Shown here piece by piece: positions 35,090-47,160 of a stretch of 64,000 nucleotides of DNA. Both the position numbers and the translations under genes were made by a program. The stretch comes from Lumnitzera littorea. Lineage: Eukaryota; Streptophyta; Magnoliopsida; Myrtales; Combretaceae. The stretch is from assembly GCA_024138015.1 (NCBI GenBank), contig JAMXBB010000002.1, forward strand, positions 7,310,301 to 7,374,300, given 5' to 3'. The notes beneath the pieces are model-generated. The model was not told the origin of the DNA. It was given only the letters and a program-made list of their open reading frames with translations, and ran no database searches. Every line of letters begins with the position of its first letter. Position 1 is the first letter of the stretch.

Positions 35090-35457
35090 TGAAGGCTATC
35101 AACTTGAAAGGTTGATGTAAAGGATAATAACTTGTTTTGAAAGGACGGGATAAAGGAATATGAGGTTTGTTTTGAAGGGACAATGTAAAGGAAGAAGAAG
35201 TTTGTCCTGAAAGGATGGTACAAAGGAAGTTTATCTTGAAAGGATAGGGCTAAAAATTAGGAAGCCTATCTCGAAAAGATAGGGTTAAAGATTTAGGGTG
35301 CCTATCTTGGAAGGATAGAGTTAAAGGATTAGGGAGGCCTATCTTAGAAAGATAGGGCTTAATGGTATCGATCTTGGAAGGATTGGACTAAAGGATTACG
35401 GGGGCTATCTTGAAAGGATAGGGCTTAAGAGTGCCTATCTTGGAAGGATAGGGCTAA
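35090..35457 (-). repeat. Tandem array 1 in the E1 3' UTR (11 units of ~30-37 bp)
   Basis: Repeats of the type CTATCTTGGAAGGATAGGGC followed by TAAAGGATTAGGG. The distal four units (35090-35225) are more diverged than the rest. Each unit holds a small dyad (TATC...GATA) around TTGGAAG, so a transcript could form a short hairpin in every unit. Confidence 0.85.
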
Positions 35458-35476
35458 AAACCACTGAGAGTCAATT

Positions 35477-35710
35477 AACTTGTTTTAGCTTAGTGGATAA
35501 TCCGAAGAGAATAGATCTTTTTGAGGTTTCAAAAAACTTATTTTGGTTTGGTGGATGATCTAAAGATGATAGATCTCTTCGAGATTTAAACAAACTTGTT
35601 TTGGTTTAATGGATGATCAGAAGAGAATATATCTCTTTGAGAATTCAAAAAAACTTGTTTTGGTTTAGTGGATGATCAGAAGAGGATAGATCTCTTTGAG
35701 ATTTCAAAAA
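35477..35710 (-). repeat. Tandem array 2 in the E1 3' UTR (4 units of 58-59 bp)
   Basis: Four units starting AACTTGTTTTGGTTTAGTGG at 35477, 35535, 35593 and 35652, each ending in GAGATTTCAAAA. The unit lengths are 58, 58, 59 and 59 bp. It lies 20 bp from array 1 and is unrelated to it in sequence. Confidence 0.9.
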
Positions 35711-36281
35711 AACTTTTTAATTCTCCTAAATATCTCTTTCAAGGACTTTTAGGATCATTTTACCTGGAAATGGAGAATTTCACAGATAGCAACTAATCGG
35801 CATACCTCATGTTGACTCATAATATTCACTCATTCAATTGGTAGAATATTACCAAGGCATTTCCTTTTTTCTTTTTTCTTTCTTTCTTTCTTCTTTTAAT
35901 CTTTTTTTCTCTTTTCTTTTTCTTTCTTCTTTTTTATTTTTTGGAATAAGGTCTTTTTCATGATTGAAACCTTTTACTTAACTGTACCATGTTCATGCCT
36001 TGATTTTGCTTTTATTGTCGTCAAGTCTTAATTTCTACCTCTCTATGATTTCTGAAAAATAAATCTCTTTTTGAAAGAAACAAGATTAAATCATTAAGAA
36101 CATTTGATCTCAATTTATTTGGTGACTCAAATCTATTGGTAAGTGTTTTATGTTTAGTTGTATGAGGTTGAGAAACATGGCATATAAGGATTTATTAGTG
36201 AAGTGTTTGTCGGTCGATGACCATCAGAATTCGAGAACATTCATGTATAATAACTTTACTTGTAAACGATGAAAGATTAAC

Positions 36282-39058
36282 TGTCACGCTCGAAATGGCT
36301 GAGCCATAACAGTTTCGCCGTGCAAATTATTCTAAGACAGAAACCGACCATACAATTGCTACCTTAGACCCGATTCACATAAGGCGTCTACGACTAACTC
36401 GCTTTGAAGTAAACAATTCATAATTTAATCTAAGTATATTTACAAGATTTAACCACTTAATCATAATCTACCTAAGTAATTCATAGTCTAATACCGAAAG
36501 CTTTAAATATAACCCTAAACTTAAGAGTGTATTTGGTCTTCAGTTTATATTCTTACTCCTTAGGATCCCGTTAGTGTTAGCTTTAAGGTAATTATAAGCC
36601 ACTTTTTAGTTAGCACCTGCAACAAAGGCTATAGGGATGTGAGTAACTACAGTTCAGTAAGTTGGGATAGAAGACTTAAAACTATATCACCAACACAAAC
36701 AAGGTTATCACTTGATTTAGTTAGATGCAATGCAAAAACATGCAAATGCCATCACATGATGTTGTCCGGTTCGTCGTGAGATTAGAAAAATTATGCCAGC
36801 TCTAATATGAGTTGAAGAGTTGCCGTTAATGTAACTGCTCATAACCAAACTCAGGATTGTGCAATGGAGACACTGCTCCTCCTACAACTACCTTCAAACC
36901 ATTAATTTCACCCTTGCCACGACCTCCTCACCTATCACTTGGTTCGACTAAGGATGAAGAAGGGACCGATTATGCCATCTAGCGCTATTCCTTTTGAAAG
37001 GGTCGGTATTTGGTCGGAGAATCCTAATGTTCCCCTAATAGGTTACTATGCACGTCCGGTTTATGGTTGCAAGTCATGTATTTGTTAAGTCCAGTTTAAG
37101 GTGATCAATCATTTCATACAATACAAGCCAAAACAACAAATAGAATCATAGCATCACTCATAATCAAGCACATGCACATAGCCAACTATCTAACAAGTAC
37201 AACCAAGTATAATCTCTAGCCTCCAAAATACAACAACATATTAATCCCAACTTGGACTTCTCGCTTGCTCACTCGAAGTCCGACTTGCTCAGGCTATTGC
37301 CGATCATCTCTATAATACAAACGTGGTTTTAGTTTTTCATATAACTATTATAGGTTAGTTTTATCTTATAACACTTATTGTTATCTTTTGTTTAGGATTT
37401 AATATACCTAATTATCTAGGTTTTCAAGTCTTTTACAATTTTTCTTGAATTATATTAAGTTCTGTTTCAGTTTTTGCATCGATTTCTAAATTAGGTTTTT
37501 AACTCAGTTTTTAGTTTGAGATTTATATGTACACCTTATGAAATCATTCTAACCCATAATGTGAAATTAATTGCATTATCTATGGATATCCTAAATATCA
37601 TTTTTAGTCTCTAACTAGTGTTCTAGTCCGTACGGTACACTCGAATCCTAATTTAATTATCGAATTTACCTTCGTTATGAGAAAATCTTACATTTTTCAT
37701 ATAATTACCGTAATTTAAGTTTCCTATTAGATTTATTATATATTCCTATTATTATCATAATATCAATTCTAGCCAATATTTTCCTAATTATTAATTTTTC
37801 ATAATTATATATTACACATTATCATCTAATGTGTACATAATGTATACATCTAATATTCTCATCACTTTAAATATTATCTCCCAACATCAAATAATATTCT
37901 AAATATCTAAATTCATCCTAAATTAGATTTTGAACCTAATTACCCTAAATTACCAAATTAACTCAAAATTTTTCATTTTTACCTATTACATATTTACTAC
38001 ATATTATACAAATAATTACATCTAACACTCCAAATGCTAAAAATAGCATACTTCATCAGATTTTAACATCCTAAAACATATAATTGTGCATCAAATCGGT
38101 AATTATCTATCTAATTACTTAATTAACCTTAAATTACTCATTTTTTGCATGATTTCTTAAGGACCATATATCAAAAGACATATTTTTATCAAAATAGTAT
38201 TTTTCCTAAAAACTAAATACAAAAATATTCCATAATAACAAGTTTCATAATTTTCCAACTAATTTTGATAATGTTAACAATTTAAGAAAAATTGGGTAGA
38301 AATTGGAACTCACCAGAACTAGTGGCTCCGACCACTGTGTTGGCCCATCTAGGCGTTGCCACCAACGTGTAGTGGTGATGGTCGTCCACTCCCAACTGCT
38401 CATTGGATCTAGGTTCTCTTTAGAAGCCCTAACCATACAATTTTTTTGTAAAAACCTTAATTTCCTCTCGATTTCGCCTCTTTTTAATTTTTAACAACTC
38501 TAGACATTCAAAATGAGCTTTTGAAATTTTTTTACTATTTATAAAGGCATAAAGTAGTTTTGATGTATTAAATTGAAGTGACATTAGTCTTATCCTTTTC
38601 CAATTTGCCTTTTTTTGTTGTTTTAATCTAATTGGTTGATTTTCTTTTTTCCTTCTTAGCATGCCATGCCCCTCTTTTGGTCACTTCCACATTTTTTTGC
38701 TGAATTTTCTCGATTTTTTCTTAATTATTTATGAATTTTCTTTAATTAATTAACTTTATTTTAACATATTTCGTGTATTTTAAGTAATTATGCATATTTC
38801 TACCAACATGTAAATTTATATATAGTACAAATAAATACTTCTAAATATTATTTAAGTTATTTTATGATTTTTAGTGTGTACATAATTTATCTCTAGTAAT
38901 TCGTTAGTTATCGGAATGCATTTTACGTATTTTCGATAAATAACGAGTAATATAATTAAAATTTGAAGATTTTATATTCTTTTATTTTATTCCTTATTTT
39001 CTTAAATTCAAACTTAGGAATTGCTTTTACTAATATTTCTAACTTTATTTGATAATTT
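36282..39058 (-). mobile_element. Tekay-like LTR copy 2 (2777 bp), 5' end deleted
   Basis: The plus strand begins TGTCACGCTCG (complement of the CGTGACA end) and aligns in reverse with copies 1 and 4, including the TTAGTCGAACTAAGTGAT block, TATAAATA (minus) at 38536-38543, the donor-like GGTGAGT at 38313 and the acceptor-like TTGCAG ending at 36617. Homology stops at 39058 in the middle of the LTR start, about 100 bp short. On the far side the E1 integrase also lacks its C-terminus, so one deletion probably removed both. No target duplication remains. Confidence 0.8.
38536..38543 (-). promoter_or_regulatory. TATA box of Tekay-like LTR copy 2
   Basis: TATAAATA on the minus strand, at the same place in the LTR as in copies 1 and 4. 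Confidence 0.55.
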
Positions 39059-39760
39059 CTTGATATTCTTATTAGTGGCTTCAACTGCCCCATTCATCTA
39101 AGGTTGATATGAAGTTAAGTTTCTATAATTGATCTTAAATTAGTTGTATACTTTAGCCATCAACTTGTTGTTCAAATTTGACCAATTTTTTTAATAATAG
39201 ACTTGAGTGTACTGTATCTTGTAATGATATCTCTTTTAAAAAATCTGACTACCATTCCTTTGGTCACCGTAACATATGATGCCGCTTCCACCCACTTGAT
39301 AAAATAATTGATCACGACTAAAATGAATCAATGTCCGTTTGAAGCTGTTAGCGAAATTGGACTGATCATATCCATCCACCACATCGAGAAAGGCCAAGAC
39401 GTTGACAACACATGTAATTCTTGGGAAGGAGCATTGATTCTATTAAGGTATACCTGATACAAGTGATAATGCTTCACGTGTTTGATATAATTTGATTTCA
39501 TTGTCATCCAAAAATGTCCCATCATCATGATTTTCCTCGCTAACATGTATCCATTTATGTAAAGACCATAGACTCCCTCATGCACTTCCTTCATTAATTG
39601 CTCGGATTTTTCTTTATCTACACACCTTAACAATGTTGTATCTAGCGATCTTTTGTACAACGTAGCTCCACTTAAGAGGAAATGAGTAACCAATCTTCTT
39701 AAGGCTTTTCTGTCTTTCCTATTAGCCTCATTAGGGAACTCTCCTGTTTGAAGTAATTTT
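39059..39760 (-). pseudogene. E1 integrase (truncated)
   Basis: Starts with FLLSGATLYKRSLDTTLLRC, the usual N-terminal block of Tat integrases. In the zinc finger the first His is kept (VHEGVYG), but the second His is Tyr and the Cys pair reads Tyr-His-Leu-Tyr, so zinc binding is lost. The core has WPFSMWWMDMI with the first catalytic Asp. After a frameshift and stops it reaches a YQPxMNGAVEATNKNIKK segment that holds the catalytic Glu. It ends precisely at LTR copy 2, with the C-terminal DNA-binding domain missing. Its job would have been integration of element cDNA; this copy cannot do it. Confidence 0.85.
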
Positions 39761-39849
39761 TTGATATCATAATACTAGAGCTTCCCCAGTTCCTTCTCTT
39801 TAATGGCTAAACAAAAAGCTAGTTTTTCTTCCACCTCAATCTTCAAGAG

Positions 39850-41960
39850 CTGAAATTTTATTCCATCCATAACTTTTACCATTGATGCTAACATGGAAAA
39901 TGCATCAACAAATTAGTTTTAGATTCTGGGAATGTAAGTGAATGAAATTTCTTAGAATCTTTCAATCAACTTGCTTAAATGCTCGTGATAAGATATCCAT
40001 TTCTCGTCTTTTGTCTTATATTCTCCTAGGATCTAGATAATTATAAGAAAGGAATCTCCATATACTTCAAGCTTTTGTATTCCCATGTCTAACACTATTT
40101 TGAGTCCTAAAATGCAGGCCTCTTATTTTGCTATATCATTCGTATATGGAAATGCTAACCTTGCTACCATAGGGAAATGATTACCTTCAGGTGATAGTAG
40201 TACTGCTCCTATCCCACATTCAAACACATTGGCTACTCCATCAAAATATATTCTCTATCCCGATTTTTCACCACTCAGTTCATTCGTCACCGTCATATTT
40301 TCATTAGGAAATTAAGCTTTTGAACCATCCTCTTCATCTTCTAATGGGTATTTTGCCAATTGACCGGCTATTACTTGCCTTTTGATGGAACTCTGACTTA
40401 TGTACTTGATATCAAACTTAGAGAGCAATATTTGTCACTTCGAGATTCTCCTAATCAATGCCGGCTTTTTAGCTAAATACCTCAATGGGTCATGTTTTGT
40501 CAACAACTTCACTGAGTAATAGAGAGAATACTGCCTGAGCTTCTGCATCACCCATACTAAGGCACAAAACTTTCTTTCCACCTTTGAGTATTTCTATTCA
40601 CCTTCTGTGAACTTCTTGCTCAAGTAATATATAGGATGCTCTTTTTTTCCTATTTCATCTTTCTACCCCAATATACATCTCATTGATTCAAGAAGAATCA
40701 TCGAATAGAGAATCAATGGCCATCCAGGTGTAGGAGCGACTAGTAACGGAGGATTCATGAGATACTTCTTGATTTCAGCAAATGTTTACTCACACTCTTC
40801 ATCCTATTCTATTGCTACATTCTTCCTTAAGAGTTTGAATAATGGCTTGCATTTATCGGTTAACTGAGATACAAACCAAGCAATGTAATTCAACTTCCCT
40901 AACAATTCTCGAACTTCCTTTATAGTCTTTAGTGCAAGCATGTTTACGATCGCCTTGACTTTGTCTAGGTTCACTTTGATTCCTTTTCTATTGACTACAA
41001 AACCTAACAATTTGCCTGAAGTTACTCTAAAGGTGCACTTTTCTCGATTTAGTTTCAGTCGAAACTTTCTCGATCGCTTGAACAGTTTATGTAAAATATC
41101 AACATGAATCTCATCCTTCTTGGATTTGGCGATCATATCATCTACATAAATTTTGATTTCCTGATGCATCATGCCGTGAAATGAGACAACCATAGCATAT
41201 TGATAAGTTGCCATAGCGTTCTTCAACCCGAAAGGCATAACGCAATAACAAAATGTTCCTCAAGTAGTAACGAAGGTGGTTTTGATTTTATCTTCTTCTA
41301 CCCTCTTGATTTGATTATATCCTGAGAAACCATCCATAAATGAGAAAAGATGATTTATGGTCGTGTTGTCTACCAATATGTCAATGTGTGGTAAAAGGAA
41401 GTTATTCTTAGGTGTTGGTTGATTTAAATCACAAAAGTTTATACATACCCTAACTTTCCCATTTTTCTTCAACACTAGCACCATATTAGCTACCTATGCA
41501 AGGTAATTAGACACTTTTATGAACCTAATTTCTAGTAATTTCTTCACTTCCTCTTTTAACTTAAGGAGTATATTTGGCCTAAACCGCCTAAGCTTTTACC
41601 TTTTCGGTTTAATATCTTCTCTAGTTGGCAACTTATGAACTACAATTGATGGATCTAAACCAGACATGTCCTGATAGGATTAGGCAAATATGTTTAGGTA
41701 TTTTGATAACTCATGTTTCTAATCATCCGCTAAATTACCACTAACTTTCAAGTTTCACGGATTCTCTTCTATTCCTAAATTAATCATAACTATCAGTTTA
41801 TCAATAATTACCCTACCCTGTTCAAAGTGATACTAACCCTCTTCTATTTTGCTTGGAGTCTCAATATTATCTTCGATGTTTGACTCAGTAGAATCGAAGG
41901 TGATATTGGTACTTTCATAATTTACATGCGCGAGATATCCATTATTTTCATTGTTTTTAT
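39850..41960 (-). pseudogene. E1 reverse transcriptase with two RNase H domains
   Basis: RT runs from about 41760. It shows MVLVLKKNGKVRVCINFCDL, a FSFMDGFSGYNQI core with Asp, MPFGLKNAMATYQ and an intact Tyr-Val-Asp-Asp box (41137-41148). It then has the LGKLNYIAWF thumb segment. The gypsy RNase H region follows (HPIYYLSKKFTEGE, SLYYSVKLLTKHDPLRYL; about 40640-40470). A second domain at about 40262-39880 starts YFDGVAN and contains GIGAVLLSPEG, EACILGL and YGDS, typical of the extra archaeal-type RNase H of Tat elements. At least ten in-frame stops and several shifts break it. The two-RNase-H layout is the best single support for the Tat assignment. Confidence 0.9.
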
Positions 41961-42099
41961 TAGATCTGAAGAGTATAAGAAAAAACAAAAGGATAATGAA
42001 TAAATAATAAAGAAGAATTGAAAGAAAGAAAGGAACTAATTTTATTGAATGAATTCAAATTGTCTGAAAGAAAAGGGCATAACTAATCAAACTAATTAT

Positions 42100-43607
42100 T
42101 AAAATCGAATGCTCCTAATTGATCTAATATTTCTTTTCTAAAGAGACTTATTAATAGGAATGGAAAACCAGTTGTACAAGAAAATTAGGATGCCAATATA
42201 TTTCTTCTCGTTTGGACTAATGCTATGTTGTTGAGCCAAAACCTTGGATAAATTGGCTACTTTGGGTTCTTGAACACATGCTGGTATTGGGAATGTTTGA
42301 CGGATGTTTGGAAAATCCATTCAAGCATGGTACAACTGATCTCCTCTCTTACCTCTGGTTTTAGCCTTCATTTTTTGAATCTCCTCTTTAGCGGGCTCAT
42401 ATCTGAGCCCGAACGTTCTAATTTGCTCCTTATGTTGTTCTGAGTGACCCCGTACTCCTTCTCTTGATACTTCAATCATGCTGACCTCATTAAAAATTTG
42501 TAACCCTAGTTCCTCCAATTCTTTACTCTCGACATACGAAATAGCCGTCTCTTTGTAAATCTCGTAGTCTTGCTCCCTAAGAATAATAACCAACTACCCA
42601 TCAGCTATGAATTTCACCTTCTAATGTAAACTAGACGAAATTACCCTTACTGAATGAATCTACAGCCTCCCTAATAGAAGATTGAAAGTTCATAGTATAT
42701 CTAGGACTTGAAATGAAATAGTAAACATTTGTGGACCAATCTCGACCTGTAGCCCAATTTCTCTAAGTATCTTCCTTTTTGATTCATCAAAAGCCCTTAC
42801 TGAAATCAAGCTAGGCTTCATTTCATTTGAATCTACCCTAAGCAAATTTAGTGTTGCTAGTTGACACACATTTAGTGAAGACCTATTATCTATCAGCACT
42901 TGAGCAACAACTTTCCTTACATACTTGACCATTATGAAAAGGGGCTTCGTATGCTGATCTCTTTCTTCACCTAGCTCATTCGGTGAGAATGAAATTTGAT
43001 CTATTGCAAATATTGAATTCACCACCAATCCTAGCTTCTTAGTGGAAATCCCTTCAGGTATTTTGACATCCTTCAGAATTTTGATCAAAGTTTCCTGGTG
43101 AGTATCTGATGATAATAGTAAGCACATTAGGGGAATTTGGGTTGGTAATTTGGCTAATTGATTCATAATCTTGTATTCACTAGCTTTTACTATCTTATTC
43201 ACAACATTATGATCTTTCTTGTCCGTATCTTTAAAAATCTTTTGAGAAGCTTCGTCTATAGTAGTCTTCCACTTAGCCTCTTTATATTAGTCATAGACTC
43301 GTCCCGAATGAGTAAGCTTATTGACCATAGGTGATAAGGACTTAGTTGTCTGATTCATCGTTTGATAATCTAAAGGGGCTGCTTTGTAATTCTCTAGAGC
43401 TATCAGAACATTAAAAGTTATTTTCTTAGGCTTACCCAATTCTTCAACTTTCTCAGTCTTCTCGTGGTACTAAAAAACCAAAGGTTTAGACTCACCTTCA
43501 ATTATTCCAATCACCTTAGCTGTTTTCTTGGCTTCTGGAATAAGCTTGTCTTTTTCCTTAAATTTGAAACCCCATCTAGTAGGTGGTTTGCTAGCATATA
43601 TGGTGGG
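42100..43607 (-). pseudogene. E1 aspartic protease and linker
   Basis: Begins after LTR copy 3. From about 43200 a long open stretch holds NKIVKASEYKIMNQL and QIPLMCLLLSSDTHQETLIKIL, typical of the segment before Tat proteases. The protease itself has VLIDNRSSLNVC, where family members usually have D-N/T-G-SS; Gly is replaced by Arg, so it should be inactive. KPSLISVRAFDESKRKILREIGLQVEIGPQMF is the following family block. 42138-42593 is a less conserved spacer towards RT. The protease would process the Gag-Pol precursor. Confidence 0.85.
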
Positions 43608-44363
43608 TGTAAGCTCCCAAAATTAAGTTTAAGACAACCGAGCTTAGATTTAGGATTTTTAGGGAAACTTATCCAATTGAGCCCAAATTTTACGACTAGA
43701 ATAAAAAAGTTAGTTGAGATATTACAATGAAGTTAGATTTTAGTAATAATGACCCGAAATCCCAATTTTGCCCTTAGAAATTGGAATATTTAATAAAGCA
43801 CTAAAATGTTCGGAACTCCTAAAATCGAACTTAGATTGCAACGAGAACTTAGAGATAAGTTAATTGAGCTATAAAATGAGATAATATAGTATAATTTACT
43901 ATATAAAAATACACGTAATTTTATGAGTATACCCGGTATAAATAATAATTATACCCGTAAATTAACCCTAAATTATGTAATTATATATTTATTGTGTTGA
44001 ATTCATGAAATTAACTTTATAACATATCCTAAAAATAAAAGATATGCTAGAAACTTAATTATATGAGTAAAGTTATATATTTCATATGTTATTTACATAG
44101 GGTATAAACATATATATTAATTAAATAACTAATTCTAACATATAATATCTATATTTAAGTAATTATTTAATAAAAGAAAAATAAAAATTGATCAAATGCA
44201 TTGAAGATTGCTGGACAATGATGCGTGGCAGGAGATAAGAATGGAAATGCTGATTCAAAAGCAAGTTTCCAATATTTGGGCACCTCACGCTTAGGAAAAA
44301 CAAAAAGAAATTGGAAAAAAATATAAAATAATTAAAAAAATCATCTAACCAACTTGCAGGCAC

Positions 44364-44370
44364 TATAAAA
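44364..44370 (+). promoter_or_regulatory. TATA box of Tekay-like LTR copy 3
   Basis: TATAAAA at the position equivalent to the boxes in the other copies. Confidence 0.5.
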
Positions 44371-45857
44371 GGCCAATACCTTCAGATATGTAAATTTTAA
44401 CAGTTTGGAATTAGAAATACTTAGAAAGAAAAATTAGAAAAAATCGTAGAAAATAAAAACAAATTTAGAAAAAACTGGAAAAATTAGTGAAAGTGTAGAA
44501 GCCCAACCTAGAGTGGTTTTGCTGTGAAACCTAGTCAACCCCACACAGTCCACCCACCGTGCAAGCCATCCGACAATTGCCCAATCGCTGTCGGCTACCG
44601 GAACACCCAAGAACACCAAGGTTAATTTCCTGCCCTGTTTTTCAATAATTTCTAAAAAATTAGTAAATCCGCCCAGAAAATTATGAAAAAAATTGTACTT
44701 AGGTTATTTTAAACATGCTTTCATGTGATATTTTTATTTTTGAAAGATTAGTAATATTTAATATACTTTATTAAGAAATCTATTATTCACTCAAATTTAT
44801 ATTTGTAAAATAAATGTACTATATGATGTTGTTTCTAGCTGAAAATTTTTGTGTAGGATGTGTATGATATATAGATAATTGCTATGTAGCTCAAATTTTG
44901 ATTTGAATAATTTTAATATTTATTGCATTTTTAAGCCTGAAATTAGCTTGAAAATAGGTTGAAATTATGAATTTAATAGGAAATTATGAAATTAATTGAT
45001 GAAATGGACATGTACTGATCTATAATAAATAGTAATAGTATTGAGTTAGATTGAAATTAATTTGGTGCTAAAAGAATTATAATTGGATAATTTATCATAA
45101 TTTAGGGGTAAAATTGTCAATATGAAAATATAGGCAATAGGTTGGAAACTTGAAACCAAATGATAACTGAATTCCCTATATTTTTAGAAGTCTATAGAAA
45201 TTTTCGGGGAATTAATTAGTAACCCGAATTATTTATTACGAATTTATTAAGTAAAATAGCTTAGATTACAAGTCGGAGTGTATTTGTAATATTAATAGAC
45301 TAAAATGAATTAAATAGTTAAATAAAAACTATATAAAGGATTGCTGATTAGATTAGATTAAATGGAGATTTTTATTTTATTTATTAATATTTTCTGATCG
45401 GGATACACTTTAGGTATATTAGAATTAAATAATACTTATATTATTACAATATAAGGACAAATTAGATAAAATATAATTTAATAATGTAAATTATGTATAA
45501 TACGATCATTTTTATATAATTATGTATAATTGTATTAAAAATTCAAACTACCCGTTAAAAGCCATCTCTAAAAACAGGATTCGTAAAACGTGTCGTTAGG
45601 TCTATACAAACCCAATGACACTAATTTTGTTGAAATCGGACAACCTTAAGTAATTTAGTTTATGACTATATCATATTCAAGAATATACATATTTCGGTAA
45701 CCTTACCGGAATTAAAACGTGAATTAATAAATAAAAATTACGTTTCGATATGATCGAAACGATATATAATACGTAATAGTATATATGATGTACAGTATCA
45801 ATAATTAATAATTTAATTCGATATATAGTGACAACATGACTGTATATTATGGAAATA

Positions 45858-45882
45858 ATATATATATATATGTATATATATA
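45858..45882. repeat. (AT)n microsatellite in LTR copy 3
   Basis: Short AT repeat with a TG interruption. It underlies the Ile/Tyr-rich chance frame on the minus strand at 45677-45982. Confidence 0.8.
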
Positions 45883-47160
45883 ACCATTTTAGATTAAACC
45901 CTAATGTTTTTGTAATTATTACGAAAACTGAATTTGGGTGTTTTGTATAATTAGGACCTTCCAATACAAAGACAGTTGACAATTCAAGTCAGCAATAGCG
46001 AACGTCTAAACAAGTAAGTTTGGATTGTGGTTTCACTGCTTGTTTGGGTGCTATTTAAAGTATCCGGAGACCCAAGAGTACTTCTGGTTGTGTTTGTAGT
46101 TAGATGATTATGCGCATGCTGTGTGTGTGAATGATACTCGGTTGTGATAGGAGTTCAACTCCTTGGTGTGCTGTTCTGCATATTTGCATGGATTCTGTAT
46201 TGTGTGAACTTGTTGGTCACCCTTGATTAACACTAACGGTTATTCGATTAAAATATAATTGGACATGCATAATCACCCGTTAGGGGAAAACGATTAAGAG
46301 TGTTAAGCCAAATACCGACTTCCTTCGATAAGGATAGCTGAAATGGTTCTTTCCCCATCCTTAGTCGAACTAAGTGACAGGCGAGGAGGTCGCGGCAAGG
46401 TTGGGGGCCGTGGTTCGAAGGCGGTCATGGGAGGAGGGTGTTCTCTATTGCACAAGCCCGGGTTTGGTCTGACTTGAGTCGTGATGAAACTCCTCAATTT
46501 GGGTTGGAGCAGATGTAATTTCTCTAACCTCACAGTGGACCGGATAACACTGTGCGATGTTTCATTTGAGTGATTGCATTGCATTTCATCATGATTATTA
46601 ACCTTATTTGTGATTGTAAAGTACTCTTCTGACTTCGTCCCATTTACCGAGCTAGTTGTGCTCACATCCCTACAGACTCTTTTGCAGGTGTTGAGTAAAG
46701 ACAAGATGTTCAAGTACCACCGTTCCCAGGTTAGTGTGCTGATGTGTGGGAAAGTGAGGATCGAGGAATTAACTGAACCTGAGCTCTTGACTTTGCCTTT
46801 AAGTTTTGAGGAAAATTAATTGGGAATTCCCTGGGAGCCCACTAGTTTTCTAACTTATTGTATATAGACCGCAAAACCTGTCGTTTTTAATAAAGTCTGA
46901 TTGTAAACTTTACCTTTGGACATGAAACGTTTGTTTAAATACTGTTGTGATACTAAACAACAGGTTGTGTAGAACAAGTATCTTGTAAAAGCTTTACAAC
47001 ATGTTTGGTTATTAACAGGTGTCAGAACAGACATCTTAAGCTGGTTGAGTTGTGCGCCTTGTGTGAACTGTTTCTACGATAGCAGCTGTGAGGTTAGCTT
47101 CTATCTTAGATTAGTTTACATGGCGGGACTGTTATGACTCTTCTTGTTCGGGCCGTAGCA

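Larger units (their letters stand above)
34962..36281 (-). other. 3' untranslated region of E1 with tandem arrays and purine tract
   Basis: Non-coding. Contains two tandem arrays (35090-35457 and 35477-35710) and a 90-bp CTTT-rich stretch (35863-35942; purine-rich in element sense). Hypervariable 3' UTRs with tandem repeats are documented for Tat/Ogre elements. It is cut at 36281 by Tekay-like LTR copy 2. Confidence 0.75.
43608..47160 (+). mobile_element. Tekay-like solo LTR copy 3 (3553 bp), TSD GTGGG/GTGAG
   Basis: Starts TGTAAGCTCCC and ends GGCCGTAGCA. The flanking 5-mers are GTGGG (43603) and GTGAG (47161), one mismatch. It is in opposite orientation to E1 and splits the gag-protease linker, which rejoins when it is removed. 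It is more diverged than copies 1, 2 and 4. It keeps a TATAAAA at 44364, a donor-like AAG|GTTAAT at 44621, the TTAGTCGAACTAAGTGAC block at 46360, and TTTTGCAG|GTGTTG ending at 46687. No internal region is present. Confidence 0.85.

Noticed and set aside
35090..35710. Regular repeats that could be mistaken for a CRISPR array
   Set aside because: Units are directly adjacent without unique spacers, are imperfect, and lie in a plant retrotransposon 3' UTR.
46303..46819. Frames on both strands over a moderately GC-rich block in LTR copy 3 (and 61065-61489 in copy 4)
   Set aside because: The block is a conserved nucleotide region of the 3-kb LTR; the frames differ or are broken in the other copies, so no protein is conserved.
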